Assembly: GCA_029945375.1 (NCBI GenBank)
Contig: CM057059.1
Coordinates: forward strand, 4,154,001-4,218,000
Reading direction: 5' to 3'
Source of the DNA: Agaricus subrufescens
Lineage: Eukaryota; Basidiomycota; Agaricomycetes; Agaricales; Agaricaceae
DNA: 64,000 nt
Notes under the pieces: generated by a model
Database searches by the model: none
What the model was told of the DNA's origin: nothing
What the model saw: only the letters and a program-made list of their open reading frames with translations
Shown here: positions 54,491 through 64,000 of the stretch, piece after piece
Layout: each line of letters begins with the position of its first letter
How positions within the stretch are numbered: the stretch's first letter is position 1
Position numbers and translations under genes: made by a program

Positions 54491-57207
54491 TCTGTACTGT
54501 CCGTTGTCCCTTAGCTACCGGGAGTGACAATGAAAATATGAATTATCAATGACGAAATTGCAGGAAAGGATAAATTTAGAAATGACAAATGATCATGAAT
54601 TGCTTCCCGCTCAATTTGCACCGGTGAATCCTCGGAGTGTGTCACGTGTGCATCTCTCTAGTGAAGCCCGACTCACTCCTGTTAAATGACATTTTCTATG
54701 GGGCAGCGCTATTTGTTGTGACTGAGATTGTTATTTATTGGTATTTTAAAGCCTCGAGATAGGGTTCTTACATGGGCTCGCGGAGTAATGCAGGACGCTT
54801 TTTGTTGTGGAGCCTGCATTGGGCATGGTAGAGGGAATTTGTGTTGACTCGCAGCCACTCAATCTTGAGGATAAAAAAGTTTTTCTACTCAGGCTACAGG
54901 TTGATGGGTGCCAACTTGTGACTACTCGAAAAAAATTTTTTTGTGCCACAAGTGGCGAGGTGTCATCAACTCCCGGCTACAAGTGTGGAATCCACGTGAG
55001 GACGGGAACTAATGTGGGCTGGATGGACACTTGACATTGAATCAGCGGACATGCACTGTAGTGAGCCCAAAAAGTTGATTACCCCCATTTGGATTAGTAT
55101 ATCATGGGAACTTTCAACAGGAGGAGTGCCAAATGAGCGTCAGAGATGCTATCTGGGACAATGATTCTGACTATGGTAGCTGGGATCATAAGAGGAGGTG
55201 TCAGTATAGTGTGAGTGGTAGATGAGATGACAAGTGTGGTTTGCTAGGCAGTATTGACGGAAAGACTGTTTCCGGTATTTAAACTGGTTGAATGCCGGAA
55301 ATAGATTTTAGGTGAGACAAATAAGAGACAGCTGAAATACAGGGATTTGTACTTAAATATGAAGGATATGAGTGCTTTCAAAATCGAGTTCAATGAAAGA
55401 ACCCCGGAATGCCAACCTCTGGGGATGGGTACGGTCCTACCCCAGGTGGGGACAGGACATGGGATAGTGTCGGGCAAAAGTGCGGATCCGGCGGGCGGGC
55501 GGACTTGACAGGGAATAACCCGAGGTGGACATGGCTTGCATGTTGGAGGAAAGTATGATTGTGTAGAATAGATGGTATAATGGGTAGAGATAGAGCAAGG
55601 GTATTGAAAATTTAAACACACAAGGTGAATGATAGTCAGATTATGGCAACGCAGAAACAATATCAAGGCATGGCGGGGCTGGATGCGTGCTGATGCAGAC
55701 CAATGAGGATGGGTGCGGGCATCATGCGGACGCCTTGGGTACTGATGCGGACACCATGGGGACAGCGACACCTCCTTCAGATCTCCTTAACACTGATAAA
55801 ACATGAATCTTATAATGGTTGTAACACTTATTAGGATATGTGTAAATGAAAAATTGGCAGATTTAAAAAGCTACAAAGTACCGTATGGATATATAGAAGT
55901 GGGTTGATAACATTCAAGAGAGGCTTGATGCGGACACAAGGCAGGCTGGACGTGGAAAAAGAGTCGACATGGGTGTGTGCATTTTTCTGCAAGCGCATTT
56001 TAGGACTGATAAAAGGTCAGGGTTATAATGATTATCAGCATGAGTGTGATGAAGGAGAGAGGATATGATACGGAAAATAGCAGTCTACAGGAAATAGGAG
56101 GAGGGCGGGATGGGCATTTTTCCTGTGTTGTGAGGGTGTAGTGTGGATGGAGTAGAATAAGTGAGATAATTATAACAGAATAAAGATTATAGCACTCACG
56201 CGGGGCTCTCATAATAATAAATAAAAAAAGAAGTTGCTGTATCTGGGTTTATGGATGAAAGTAGGAGAGTCAGTGTTTGGATTTGGGGTACCAGGGTTGT
56301 TGTGTTGGATAGTAAATAAATTGGAGCTTATGGGGACTGAGTGACATGTTAGATGCTACTGTAGGGCATAATTTAGGGCTACCAGAAATACGAGGAGCCC
56401 ACTGCGGGCTGTTTTCCCGTGTTGAGCCCGCGTCAGCCTCTTTTTCCGCGTCTAGTCCGGGTCTAGTCGGTGTCGAGTAGAATAATCCACATAATTATAA
56501 TAAAGTAACCTTATAATATTTAAAAAACATCCTCCCCTCCGTATAGAATTATTTTTCTTGTGCTCTATCTTGCTTTATGTATGTAATTATGGCCTTAGTT
56601 TTCCCACTTGTTGCTCAAATATGGTGACCTTAGTTGTGTTATCTATACCCTCCCACGTCAAGCCCTCGTGAGCCCGCGTCTGATCCTCTGATCCCTCTTC
56701 GCGTCCTCATTTGTCCGTGTCGTACACTCGTGATCCCGTGTTATGTTTTCATCATTAATTAGCTATATCTATTGAATATTTGAGTGGCCTACCACCCTTG
56801 CCGTCTTCTATAATAAATTAGCGGTTCCCCCCACTTCCTGCCTATGTTAGACCCTCCTCTAGCCCATAATTAAACCTCCACCCATTTGCGCCCCTGGTGT
56901 TTGTCGGCGTGTGTCGGCGTGTTAGTTGGCGTGTTAGTTGGCGTGTTAGTTGGCGCATGTTAGTCAGCGTCAGCATGTAAGCCTTGTCAGCACACAGGCT
57001 CCTTGTATTTGCTGTAGCCCCATAATTTAAGGTTGAGGGATTTGAAGTGGGTTGTGATTGTGTGTGAATAAGGATTGTGTGGGGACAGGGTGGTTGTATC
57101 TGGTATAGCTGGGGAAAAATAGGCAAGAAGGAAAAACAAGTAAAGTAAGATTAGATAAGTGGGAATAAATTGATAACTAAAAATAACCATGTCTATGGAT
57201 TAATTAA
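54491..57207. other. Gene-poor region with relic satellite and dispersed repeat
   Basis: Holds an isolated degenerate hairpin-satellite relic (about 54840-54980), many words of the type atgcggaca/gcgggca (about 55480-55760), and one copy of the dispersed repeat at 56376-56492. The 175-codon minus frame at 55244-55771 has no protein-like character. A short direct repeat (gtgttagttggc, three times) lies at about 56917-56955. No gene supported. Confidence 0.45.
56376..56492. repeat. Dispersed repeat, left copy (~117 bp)
   Basis: Begins gggctaccagaaatacgagg, then agccc(a/g)c-rich hairpin and ttttcccgtgttgagcccg, ending tgtcgagtagaa. The right copy is at 63905-64000 in the same orientation, and a fragment at about 58947-58985 begins gggctacagcaaatgcgagg. 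Confidence 0.8.
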
Positions 57208-58074
57208 CTAGTGGCTTGATTCAGATTTAGCTCTGTTTATGATGTCTACTGCTAACCGGAGGTGCTTAGGCTGGAGCTCCTTCTTGAAGAGGGCAGTAAG
57301 GACATCAGAACTCTTGTCAAAAAGATCATCCAACATTTGAATAGATGCCTGGAGGAGGGGCAGCCATGCATCTTCTTCAAGTGGCTGTTGTGTGTATATG
57401 AGAAAAGAACATAGGAGATAGAGTTATAACGTACTAGAGGAGATATGTCAGTGACTATCTCCCTGACAAGTTGTGAGATGCCAGCTGTGATCTCAGGATG
57501 GATTGGGATCGGGATGTGTATGTTTTGTGTGCCTTGAAGACGGGGTAGGAGGACCAGCAGTCTGCCATCCTGAAAAATAAATAAATATGGAGGATTATGG
57601 TGGACATGAATGAATAGTTACGGGATGGAAAGGTTGCTCCTGCTGGCTGTGAATTTGGTCGGGTTGGGTCTGAACTTGGTCAGGTTGGATGTGAATTTGG
57701 TCGGGTTGGATGTGAATTTCCTCGAGTTGGATGTGAATTTCCTCGGGCTCAATCTTGACGTCCTCCTGGACTGGTAGGGTAATAGGCTCCTCCTCCTCTA
57801 TCTTGACCTCGTGTTTGAGCTCTGGTTTAACATGGGCGTCATGGTCGATCTTGACCTCAATCTTAATAGCTTCTTGCTCGGTCTTGAGCTCTGGTTTAAT
57901 GTCGGGCTGCTCCATCTTGACCTCGGCCTTGACGTGTACGGGGATTTCGTGCTCGATTTTGCACTCGGTCTTGACTTGTTGGTTGAGGATTGCTCCTGCC
58001 AGTGGTCGTGTATCGCGGTTTGCACCGGGGGTGGCAGCAGTGGCGCTGGAGAGTGTCTTGTCCTTGACGTCCAT
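57208..58074 (-). CDS. Histone H3-like histone-fold protein B with SUMO-motif-rich tail
   Basis: Three exons in phase 0, 58074-57622, 57569-57435 and 57384-57208, encode 254 residues (start MDVKDKTLSSATAATPG). The ~150-residue tail holds about ten psi-K-x-E motifs (VKTE, VKAE, VKME, IKPE, LKTE, IKIE, VKPE, VKIE) and then IHIQPDQ repeats. The last ~75 residues resemble histone H3. ISQLVREIVTDISPL matches the helix-1 core QRLVREIAQDF, with LVREI identical. DAWLPLLQASIQMLDDLF matches SAVMALQEASEAYLVALF, and LQPKHLRLAVDIINRAK matches IMPKDIQLARRIRGERA. The intron between helices 1 and 2 is at the same place as in protein A; the intron inside A's IDG segment is absent here. A second ATG at 58137 would add 21 residues. 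Probably nuclear; incorporation into chromatin is inferred. Confidence 0.75.
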
Positions 58075-61000
58075 CGTTATGCTGGTGTATTGGATGTGGT
58101 GGTGTTGTAGAATGATGATCGTTAATGCTGTATGCAAATTGAATAACTGTTGTACGAAATGATTACTAAAGACTGGGACACGGGAATAAAGGGAGATGAC
58201 ATGATTTTTCCTTTACGTCAAACGGAAAGCGGACGAAGCTAAGATTGTAAATGGAGGGATGAGATACTATGGATTACATTTCGGTTGTCTGTGGGGGAGT
58301 GGGAATGCGGACAAGTAGTAAAATATGAATGAATTTGGTGTGATCGGTGGGTGGATGCTGGACTCGGATGCTTGAGTATTTGATGCGTTATTGTAGAAGT
58401 GCCATTGTTGGTATGTCAGCTTGTAGGTGTTGTAATCTATGAGATAGGGTATAGCGTGTTGTAGAGCTGCCTGGTCTGCAAGCATGTAACCTGAATAATT
58501 AGTTTGATACTGACGGCGGCTACTGTAGGACAGAAAGTCGATGTTGTTATATACTCATGGGTATATGTATCCTGTAAGTGTGCTAAAGGAAATCAATAAT
58601 GGATCCCAAGTATAGAGTCAGGTAAGCGGTTGCTCGAGAGCAGCGTTGGCTGAGCAAAGCTGAAGTGTTGTTTCGACTGCCCGGATCATTGCAGTGTTCT
58701 ATGCTGGTTTGATGAGAGCGAGAACGTGAACAATAAGATTGTTAAGGAGAGGATACTGCACAATACGACACAATTACGATTTACGATTTAAGATATTTAC
58801 AATAGGATATCTACGATACAACATTTACCGGATACAATATTTATGATTGATTGACTGACCATACTGACGATATTATACCATACTGACGATATTATACCAT
58901 ACTGACCATTGACCGTTTGACCATCCATTCGATGCATTCCATCGGGCTACAGCAAATGCGAGGAGCCCGGGCGCGGACAACATTTCACACAGGCTTCACG
59001 CGGGATGTCAGTTTAGTTCTGGGTATAAAAGATGGGAATTTATACTTTGCATGCTAGCTATACAGTAGCTATGTATAGTATTTATGTATATAAGCCAAGT
59101 GAAAAGGATTAAGGGAGTTATTGTAGTCAGTGGAAAGACTCTCAAACTGTATGGATCTTTGCTGGGGATGAGCAAGTAAATGCGGCGGGCAGGTGCGGAG
59201 GGATGGGGACAGACAAAGGTATCTATATTTGGGGAGAGGACTTGGCGGGGACATGACAGACTGCCCGAGGGCAAGGTGCGGGCAAGTTATGGGAGGGAAA
59301 TCCAATGCTCAGAATGGATTTCGAGGACCCCAATGTGGACATTAGAGACTACTGAAATAAGTACATGGTATTGGACCGGATACGCGACCAGGAAGCTGGG
59401 TAACAGTAAACACGAAGATGTTAAAGGGAGAGGAGCCAGTAGGCTAATGCTAGGTCTACACTTCAGGTTCAAGCTTCTTGAATTTTACATCAAACTCGTG
59501 CCACTGATCGTGAGTCCACATCTCTGTGCCAGTACTGACAGTCTCTAACAATTACACTTGAAGTACTAAGGTCTTCGAATAGAGAACTGCCTTATTCAAT
59601 TATTAGCTAGAATAATGTTCGTGTGTAAGGTTGATGATTTTTTGTAGTGTGACGATGATGATTAGGATATTTACTCTTTAGGTCATTGTGCAGAGTGATG
59701 AGCTTAAAAGTGATTTGACAGAGCGACAGTACATGTATTACGAAATGCGAGGGTCATTATTACGAATATGGTACCGAGTATCATTTGACTAGTACAAGTG
59801 CTGGTAATGTATATCACACATAGTCAATGCTTGTGACTGCCCATGACCAGAAGTCCCAAACGCAACATAAGAGATAGAGTGAAAACCCTGTAGTCAATGT
59901 TTGAACTAGCGTATTCGGTGGCAGAAGTGAAGTGCAACGACATACACTCCAGCTGTATTATGAAAAAGACTGTCCACATAAACAATCTTGCTATCTGAGA
60001 ACCTTCGCATTTACACAAGATTGATTACCAGACTTTGTTGCTTATAGCCCGAACCTGCTTGAGAATGCCATGGTCCAGGGGCTCACGGTGCGGAGACTGA
60101 GCCTTATGGATAAATTTAGTAAAGTAGGTAGGGTAGAACTCATCAGAACTCAGAGATACAAACTCTTGCGCAGCATCCAGAGGAAAGCATAAGGTACATG
60201 TGCGAGGATAAGGTACATGTGCGAGGATAAGGTACATGTGCGAGGATAAGGTACATGTGCGAGGATGTAACACGGACAGCACTCGGGTAAGCGCTCCATA
60301 CACGGGTAAGTGCTCCATACGCGGGTAAGCGCTCCATTTCCATCCATCCATCCCTCATTTCCATTCATTCATTCCATTCCATTCCTCGTCCTTCCCCACA
60401 AGGTTCGGGTAAGGGTTTCCGTATGCTCGTCGACACTATCCTCTCCACCTCTCTTACTAATTTCTTTCCCTCTCTCATCCATTCCTCTACCCTTTGCAGT
60501 TCATCTACCATTCTACTTCTCAACATCTATCTATCTTTCACAGTCCCACCTAACCTACCACTCACATCCTCACTAACAAGACCATACCCACCCTACACAC
60601 TCAATTCACGCATCACGCCCCCAACCGCGCTCACCCGCACTCCACAAAACCAGTCTCGTAGACCGCCACAATACTCAAATCAACTCATATCATGTCAATC
60701 CACATATTACTAACAGGTAATCCCTCTCAAGTATCAATATTTCAACCCTTTTACCTCGCTTTTCCAACCACAGTCCCCACCACACGAGCCACTCCGAGCT
60801 CGTGAACATCGCAAATACCATCAACCTCGCTTGCGAGGCAAAGAGCCCCGACGCCAACATTTGCCAGGCTCACCCTCGACATTCCACAATCCCTCACTCT
60901 CGCTTGACGCACCCTCCTCAGCTATCTCATAAACCTCTATAAATCTAGTCATCAAATGAACAAGAAAATATGTCCTCACAGACAGCATCCTCACTCTCCC

Positions 61001-61391
61001 CTCATCTTCATCATCCACAAAGACTTTACATTTCACCAGTCGATAACATGCATGACCTCCACTCTTTTTTTTCATCAACTCAGAACATTAATTCCCCCGG
61101 GACAAATTGTGCCCAGGACCTGGTTTTTCCAAGCAACCTTTGGTGTACTAAGTCTTGCACCATATACACAGCCCGGTAACAAATCAAAAAAATCAACTTA
61201 CCAGTCTATAGCCCAAATGTTCCACCACCCATCGGGTTCACCAATCAACAGCCATCTCACAGTGATGCCGTCACTCCTCGATCCCGCTGATTAAAACCGC
61301 CACTCCCTATGCTTTATTCAAGATCATCAGATAAGATCTTGATTGGTTTTCCGATTATACAACGCCAAAGTCCACATACACGACATCTGCC
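58075..61391. other. Gene-poor region with short tandem repeats
   Basis: No convincing gene. Short tandem arrays: ccatactgacgatattata (19 bp, two and a half units, 58859-58915) and taaggtacatgtgcgagga (19 bp, four units, 60190-60265), the latter followed by three ~20-bp copies of gcgctccatacacgggtaa. Open frames such as 60310-60713 plus and 60821-61078 minus (GRVRMLSVRTYFLVHLM) are short and without recognisable family; the minus one is the more protein-like. Confidence 0.45.
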
Positions 61392-62102
61392 ATGACCAGT
61401 ATCCCTGACTCTCCAGAGATTTCTAACACCCCTGCCCAAATCCCATCCCCTCTCTCCCCAAATCCCACCAACGGCAAGAGGACAGCCCAAGATTGTACCA
61501 GCCCTATCCCCCCCAAACGCAGGACTACAGACAATAATCCCACATCTTATCTCAACCCTGACTCTTCCCGGAAGCACAACTTCTGGGTCAGCGTTTGGTA
61601 CAATGGCGAGAGAACCGCCACACGCAGCGTCGTTTTAACCTACACTGCCCTCGCCGTCTACAAGTGTGTGGGACATGACGTCACCTCCAATATAACGGTT
61701 AATCAGACCTTGTCCATGACCTACGAGGACGACCCCATGTGGTTCAAGGCCACCTTCTCCCTACCCCCAAGCGTGGGAAAAACACTCCTCTCAGCTACCT
61801 ATGTCGAATCAAAGGTTGCCCTCGTCATTTTTGCTCCCTACCCTTGCACCACCCAGATTATCACACTTGCAGACTTGGAAGAGTGGAAGAATTATAGGGC
61901 AAAGACAGGAGTTATGGGGGACCTTATGGCAAAGTCAGTCATCACAGGAGGTAGACCGTATACCTGGAGCATAGCCAAGTGTTCTCTTGTCAATGAGAGC
62001 ATTGCGCGAAACCGGAAGGCAAGAGTTCCCGATCTCCCCAAGCACCCTTTGCAGGAGTATTTCCACCGCACTGAATCCATCGCAAAGGTTGAGATCATTT
62101 GA
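61392..62102 (+). CDS. Hypothetical protein, 236 residues
   Basis: Uninterrupted frame from ATG at 61392 (MTSIPDSPEISNTPAQIPSP) to TGA at 62100-62102. The first ~60 residues are Pro/Ser-rich with a PPKRRT basic spot. From about 64 the composition becomes folded-protein-like and beta-rich (HNFWVSVWYNGERTATRSVV, LTYTALAVYKCVGHDV, MWFKATFSLPPSVGKTLLSA), followed by LADLEEWKNYRAKTGVMGDL and an end HPLQEYFHRTESIAKVEII. Codon use and lack of stops support a real gene in an otherwise gene-poor stretch. Family not recognised, no catalytic motif, signal peptide or membrane segment seen. Confidence 0.6.
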   Translation: MTSIPDSPEISNTPAQIPSPLSPNPTNGKRTAQDCTSPIPPKRRTTDNNPTSYLNPDSSRKHNFWVSVWYNGERTATRSVVLTYTALAVYKCVGHDVTSNITVNQTLSMTYEDDPMWFKATFSLPPSVGKTLLSATYVESKVALVIFAPYPCTTQIITLADLEEWKNYRAKTGVMGDLMAKSVITGGRPYTWSIAKCSLVNESIARNRKARVPDLPKHPLQEYFHRTESIAKVEII

Positions 62103-63904
62103 AACGAGCTCGATAATCATGTCCCTAGATAGACCTTAGTCATACATTGTCCTTGCACTTGGAAATTTCTTCAACCGTATTCAAATAGCCCTTCACTCAT
62201 CATAAATGGTCCTTAAATAATAATAATAATATGATGCACCCAGGCAAGCATGGCCTGTGGACAGGCTCTCACAAAAGTGCGGACAAGCACACCAGACACT
62301 TTCCCGCGTACTGTACTGTCCGCGCCTTTAACCCAAAGGGGCGACAGTCCACCGTGAGTCCGCGCCGCTATGTAGGAGTCAGTGATACAGATGCCACCAC
62401 CCCGTGTCTACACCGCGCCTCTAGTCCCACTCCGCCGTGCGCAGCTCGGTAGTATTGACGGCCCTTTAGCTGATCATCAATCAATAACTCCACCCTAGAC
62501 AATCTTCTAACACAGCCGCGTATTGATGACCTGTTTACAAAACAACATGTATGTTTGTACTATACATTTAAGAGTTCAATGCCCTTCTTCACTTAATAAT
62601 TTATTGCCATATGGATGTGAATTGCCAACTCCCAAAATATAGAGGAAAGAGCAGGAATCCCCGTCCTGTCCGCGTCACTTAGGTAGAGACCGCACCATCT
62701 GCGTCTGGTCTGCGTGGATTCCGCGTCCATTCCTCATTGGTCCATTCCTCATTGGTCCGCGCCCCCCGCACCTGCCCTCACTTGTCCGCGCGTGCCATTA
62801 CTTGTCCACATCAAAGTGTAAGACTCATGTTCCCTTTACTATGATTATGCCTCTAGTACTCACTAAATGTTCTCTATTGACTACTGATGTCCTTCACAGA
62901 TACGTTACTGATAGCTGCAAATAATTCTGTAGGTTTATCCGCCTATATCTTATCATGTGTTGGTCTTCTGCAAGGCCTTTATCCATGCCAGACCCGCGCT
63001 GTCACCCACGTTCGTGTGCGTACTTGTCCGCACTTCTCTGCGAGCCCTGGACAGAGAGAGTTTTTGTATTTCCCAGCGGACACGCGAGGTCTTGACGCAG
63101 ACATGCCAGTCTTTGTGTGGGCAAGCCCCGGGACAGGCAGCCAAACCACACAAAAACGTCTGTATGACACTATTCTCTATTGGCTACTTGGTTTCTCCAG
63201 AGCCTTCGTATTCCAGCACTACTAGGTTTCTCTACAGCCCCAACTTTTCCTCAGAAGACTTATTTGTGTTCTGAACTCCGCTAGGACTACTAGGCACATA
63301 TCACACAGCGTAGCTTTCAAACCCCAGCTACCAATCTTTCGGCTAATCGGCTTAGTGGTAGTATACATTCGCCTATGACCCTTAGTGGTAGTATACATTC
63401 GCCTATGACCAAGGCAATCATATGCTGTTTCCATCATATAATTCTGGTATGCCTTATTGACCGCTGGTGGTTGATTCTCACTCTGATTTTTCCGATAAAT
63501 CTGCTCTTCCTTATCCAGGAACAAGAATGATGCTGCTCTCGGGAATTTGAGGATCCGTTGTCGAGCTCGTGTTGTAGTGAGCGCCTTATTTTTTGGTTTT
63601 GAAATCAAATAATTTATATACCGGTGCCCTAACACAGTCCGGTCCTTACACATTTATATGCACTAGAGTTATTTGAGGAGAAAGAAAGGAAACCCTCTAA
63701 ACCTAAGACGTGATGCTGCCTTCCAGCCAATATAGTGCCTGCCCCTGGCGGGGACCCAGTAGCAGACAAGAAGAAAGTGGGCTGATTGCTCGTCCAAACA
63801 GTAAAGTTCTGCCCATCAGTACTTTTTTTTTTTTTTGGTGGGGCAAGGTACTGGTATCGCAAACAAGGTTAGCATATCAGTACCTTAGCATATCAGTACT
63901 GCAG
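62103..63904. other. Gene-poor region
   Basis: No gene supported. Repeated ccgcgtc/tgtccgcg words (62660-62810). A 30-bp direct duplication (cttagtggtagtatacattc...) occupies 63351-63410. A T-run of 15 lies near 63821. Confidence 0.4.
63351..63410. repeat. 30-bp tandem duplication
   Basis: cttagtggtagtatacattc plus gcctatgacc occurs twice without change (63351-63380 and 63381-63410). The word ttagtggtag resembles a tRNA D-arm but no T-arm follows. Confidence 0.85.
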
Positions 63905-64000
63905 GGGCTACCAGAAATACGAGGAGCCCGCGGCGGGCTTTTTTCCCGTGTTGAGCCCGTGTCAACCTCTTTCTCCGAGTCTAGTCCGCGTCGAGTAGAA
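63905..64000. repeat. Dispersed repeat, right copy, runs to window edge
   Basis: Same orientation and about 90% identical to 56376-56492. Contains gagcccgcggcgggcttttt, a short hairpin followed by T residues. Continues past the window. Confidence 0.8.

Noticed and set aside
55244..55771. 175-codon minus-strand frame.
   Set aside because: Composition is irregular (Ser/Tyr/His/Pro rich), starts in repeat words (gcggac) and shows no motif or intron structure.
63351..63412. tRNA-like sequence (ttagtggtag...cgcct).
   Set aside because: Only a D-arm-like word; no acceptor stem or T-arm, and the segment is a simple 30-bp duplication.

Overview
The window looks like accessory, repeat-rich chromosome from a filamentous basidiomycete, probably an agaricomycete. 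Genes are cut by many short introns (mostly 44-60 nt, GT-AG, phases that add up), gene families are fungal (OrsD/DUF3505-like zinc fingers, RecQ-type helicases, TET/JBP-like dioxygenase, BAH-PHD), and satellite DNA is abundant. No bacterial operons, rRNA or convincing tRNA genes were seen. The species was not identified.

Region 1 (1-16.9 kb) is the most interesting part. Two related genes are arranged head to head. One (minus strand, 3314 to beyond position 1) leaves the window; the other (plus strand, 7384-12950) is complete and reconstructs over six phase-consistent exons into a 1758-residue protein with N-terminal and OrsD-like zinc fingers, a domain carrying a tyrosine-recombinase signature, and a RecQ-like helicase. 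A broken third N-terminal copy (6042-6395) lies between them with a duplicated upstream region. Forty bases past the stop of the complete gene, tail to tail, ends a seven-exon gene (16886-12991) that fuses a 2-oxoglutarate/Fe(II) dioxygenase (HxD...H...R) to a long C-terminal part resembling the helical family tied to hypermodified-thymine pathways. My inference is a mobile or telomere-linked recombinase-helicase unit travelling with a DNA-base-modifying enzyme.

Region 2 (16.9-36 kb): decayed ~330-bp tandem repeats; a family of small coiled-coil nuclear-type proteins, two of which carry a double CxxC-x6-C zinc motif; a complete replication factor C large subunit (RFC1) gene whose acidic N-terminal part is expanded by 170-bp repeats that each appear to carry their own 53-nt intron; and a BAH-PHD chromatin reader. 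The palindrome CCGNCGG recurs strikingly often through regions 1 and 2.

Region 3 (36-52.1 kb): a 129-bp CACTG-ended MITE-like element, then two large satellites. The first (about 38.1-47.6 kb) is GA-rich with a constant GGCGCC core and a dozen interspersed ~205-bp segments. The second (47.6-52.1 kb) is built of hairpin monomers (CCGCGAGTC/GACTCGCGG) in a ~155-bp higher-order period.

Region 4 (52.2-64 kb): two related genes whose C-terminal exons align with the histone H3 fold, one bearing a tail full of SUMO-consensus-like VKxE motifs, set in gene-poor DNA with tandem repeats, one unrecognised 236-residue ORF, and a dispersed repeat at 56.4 and 63.9 kb. The clustering of satellites with H3-like proteins, a BAH-PHD reader and a base-modifying enzyme points to a subtelomeric or pericentromeric accessory region, but this is inference.
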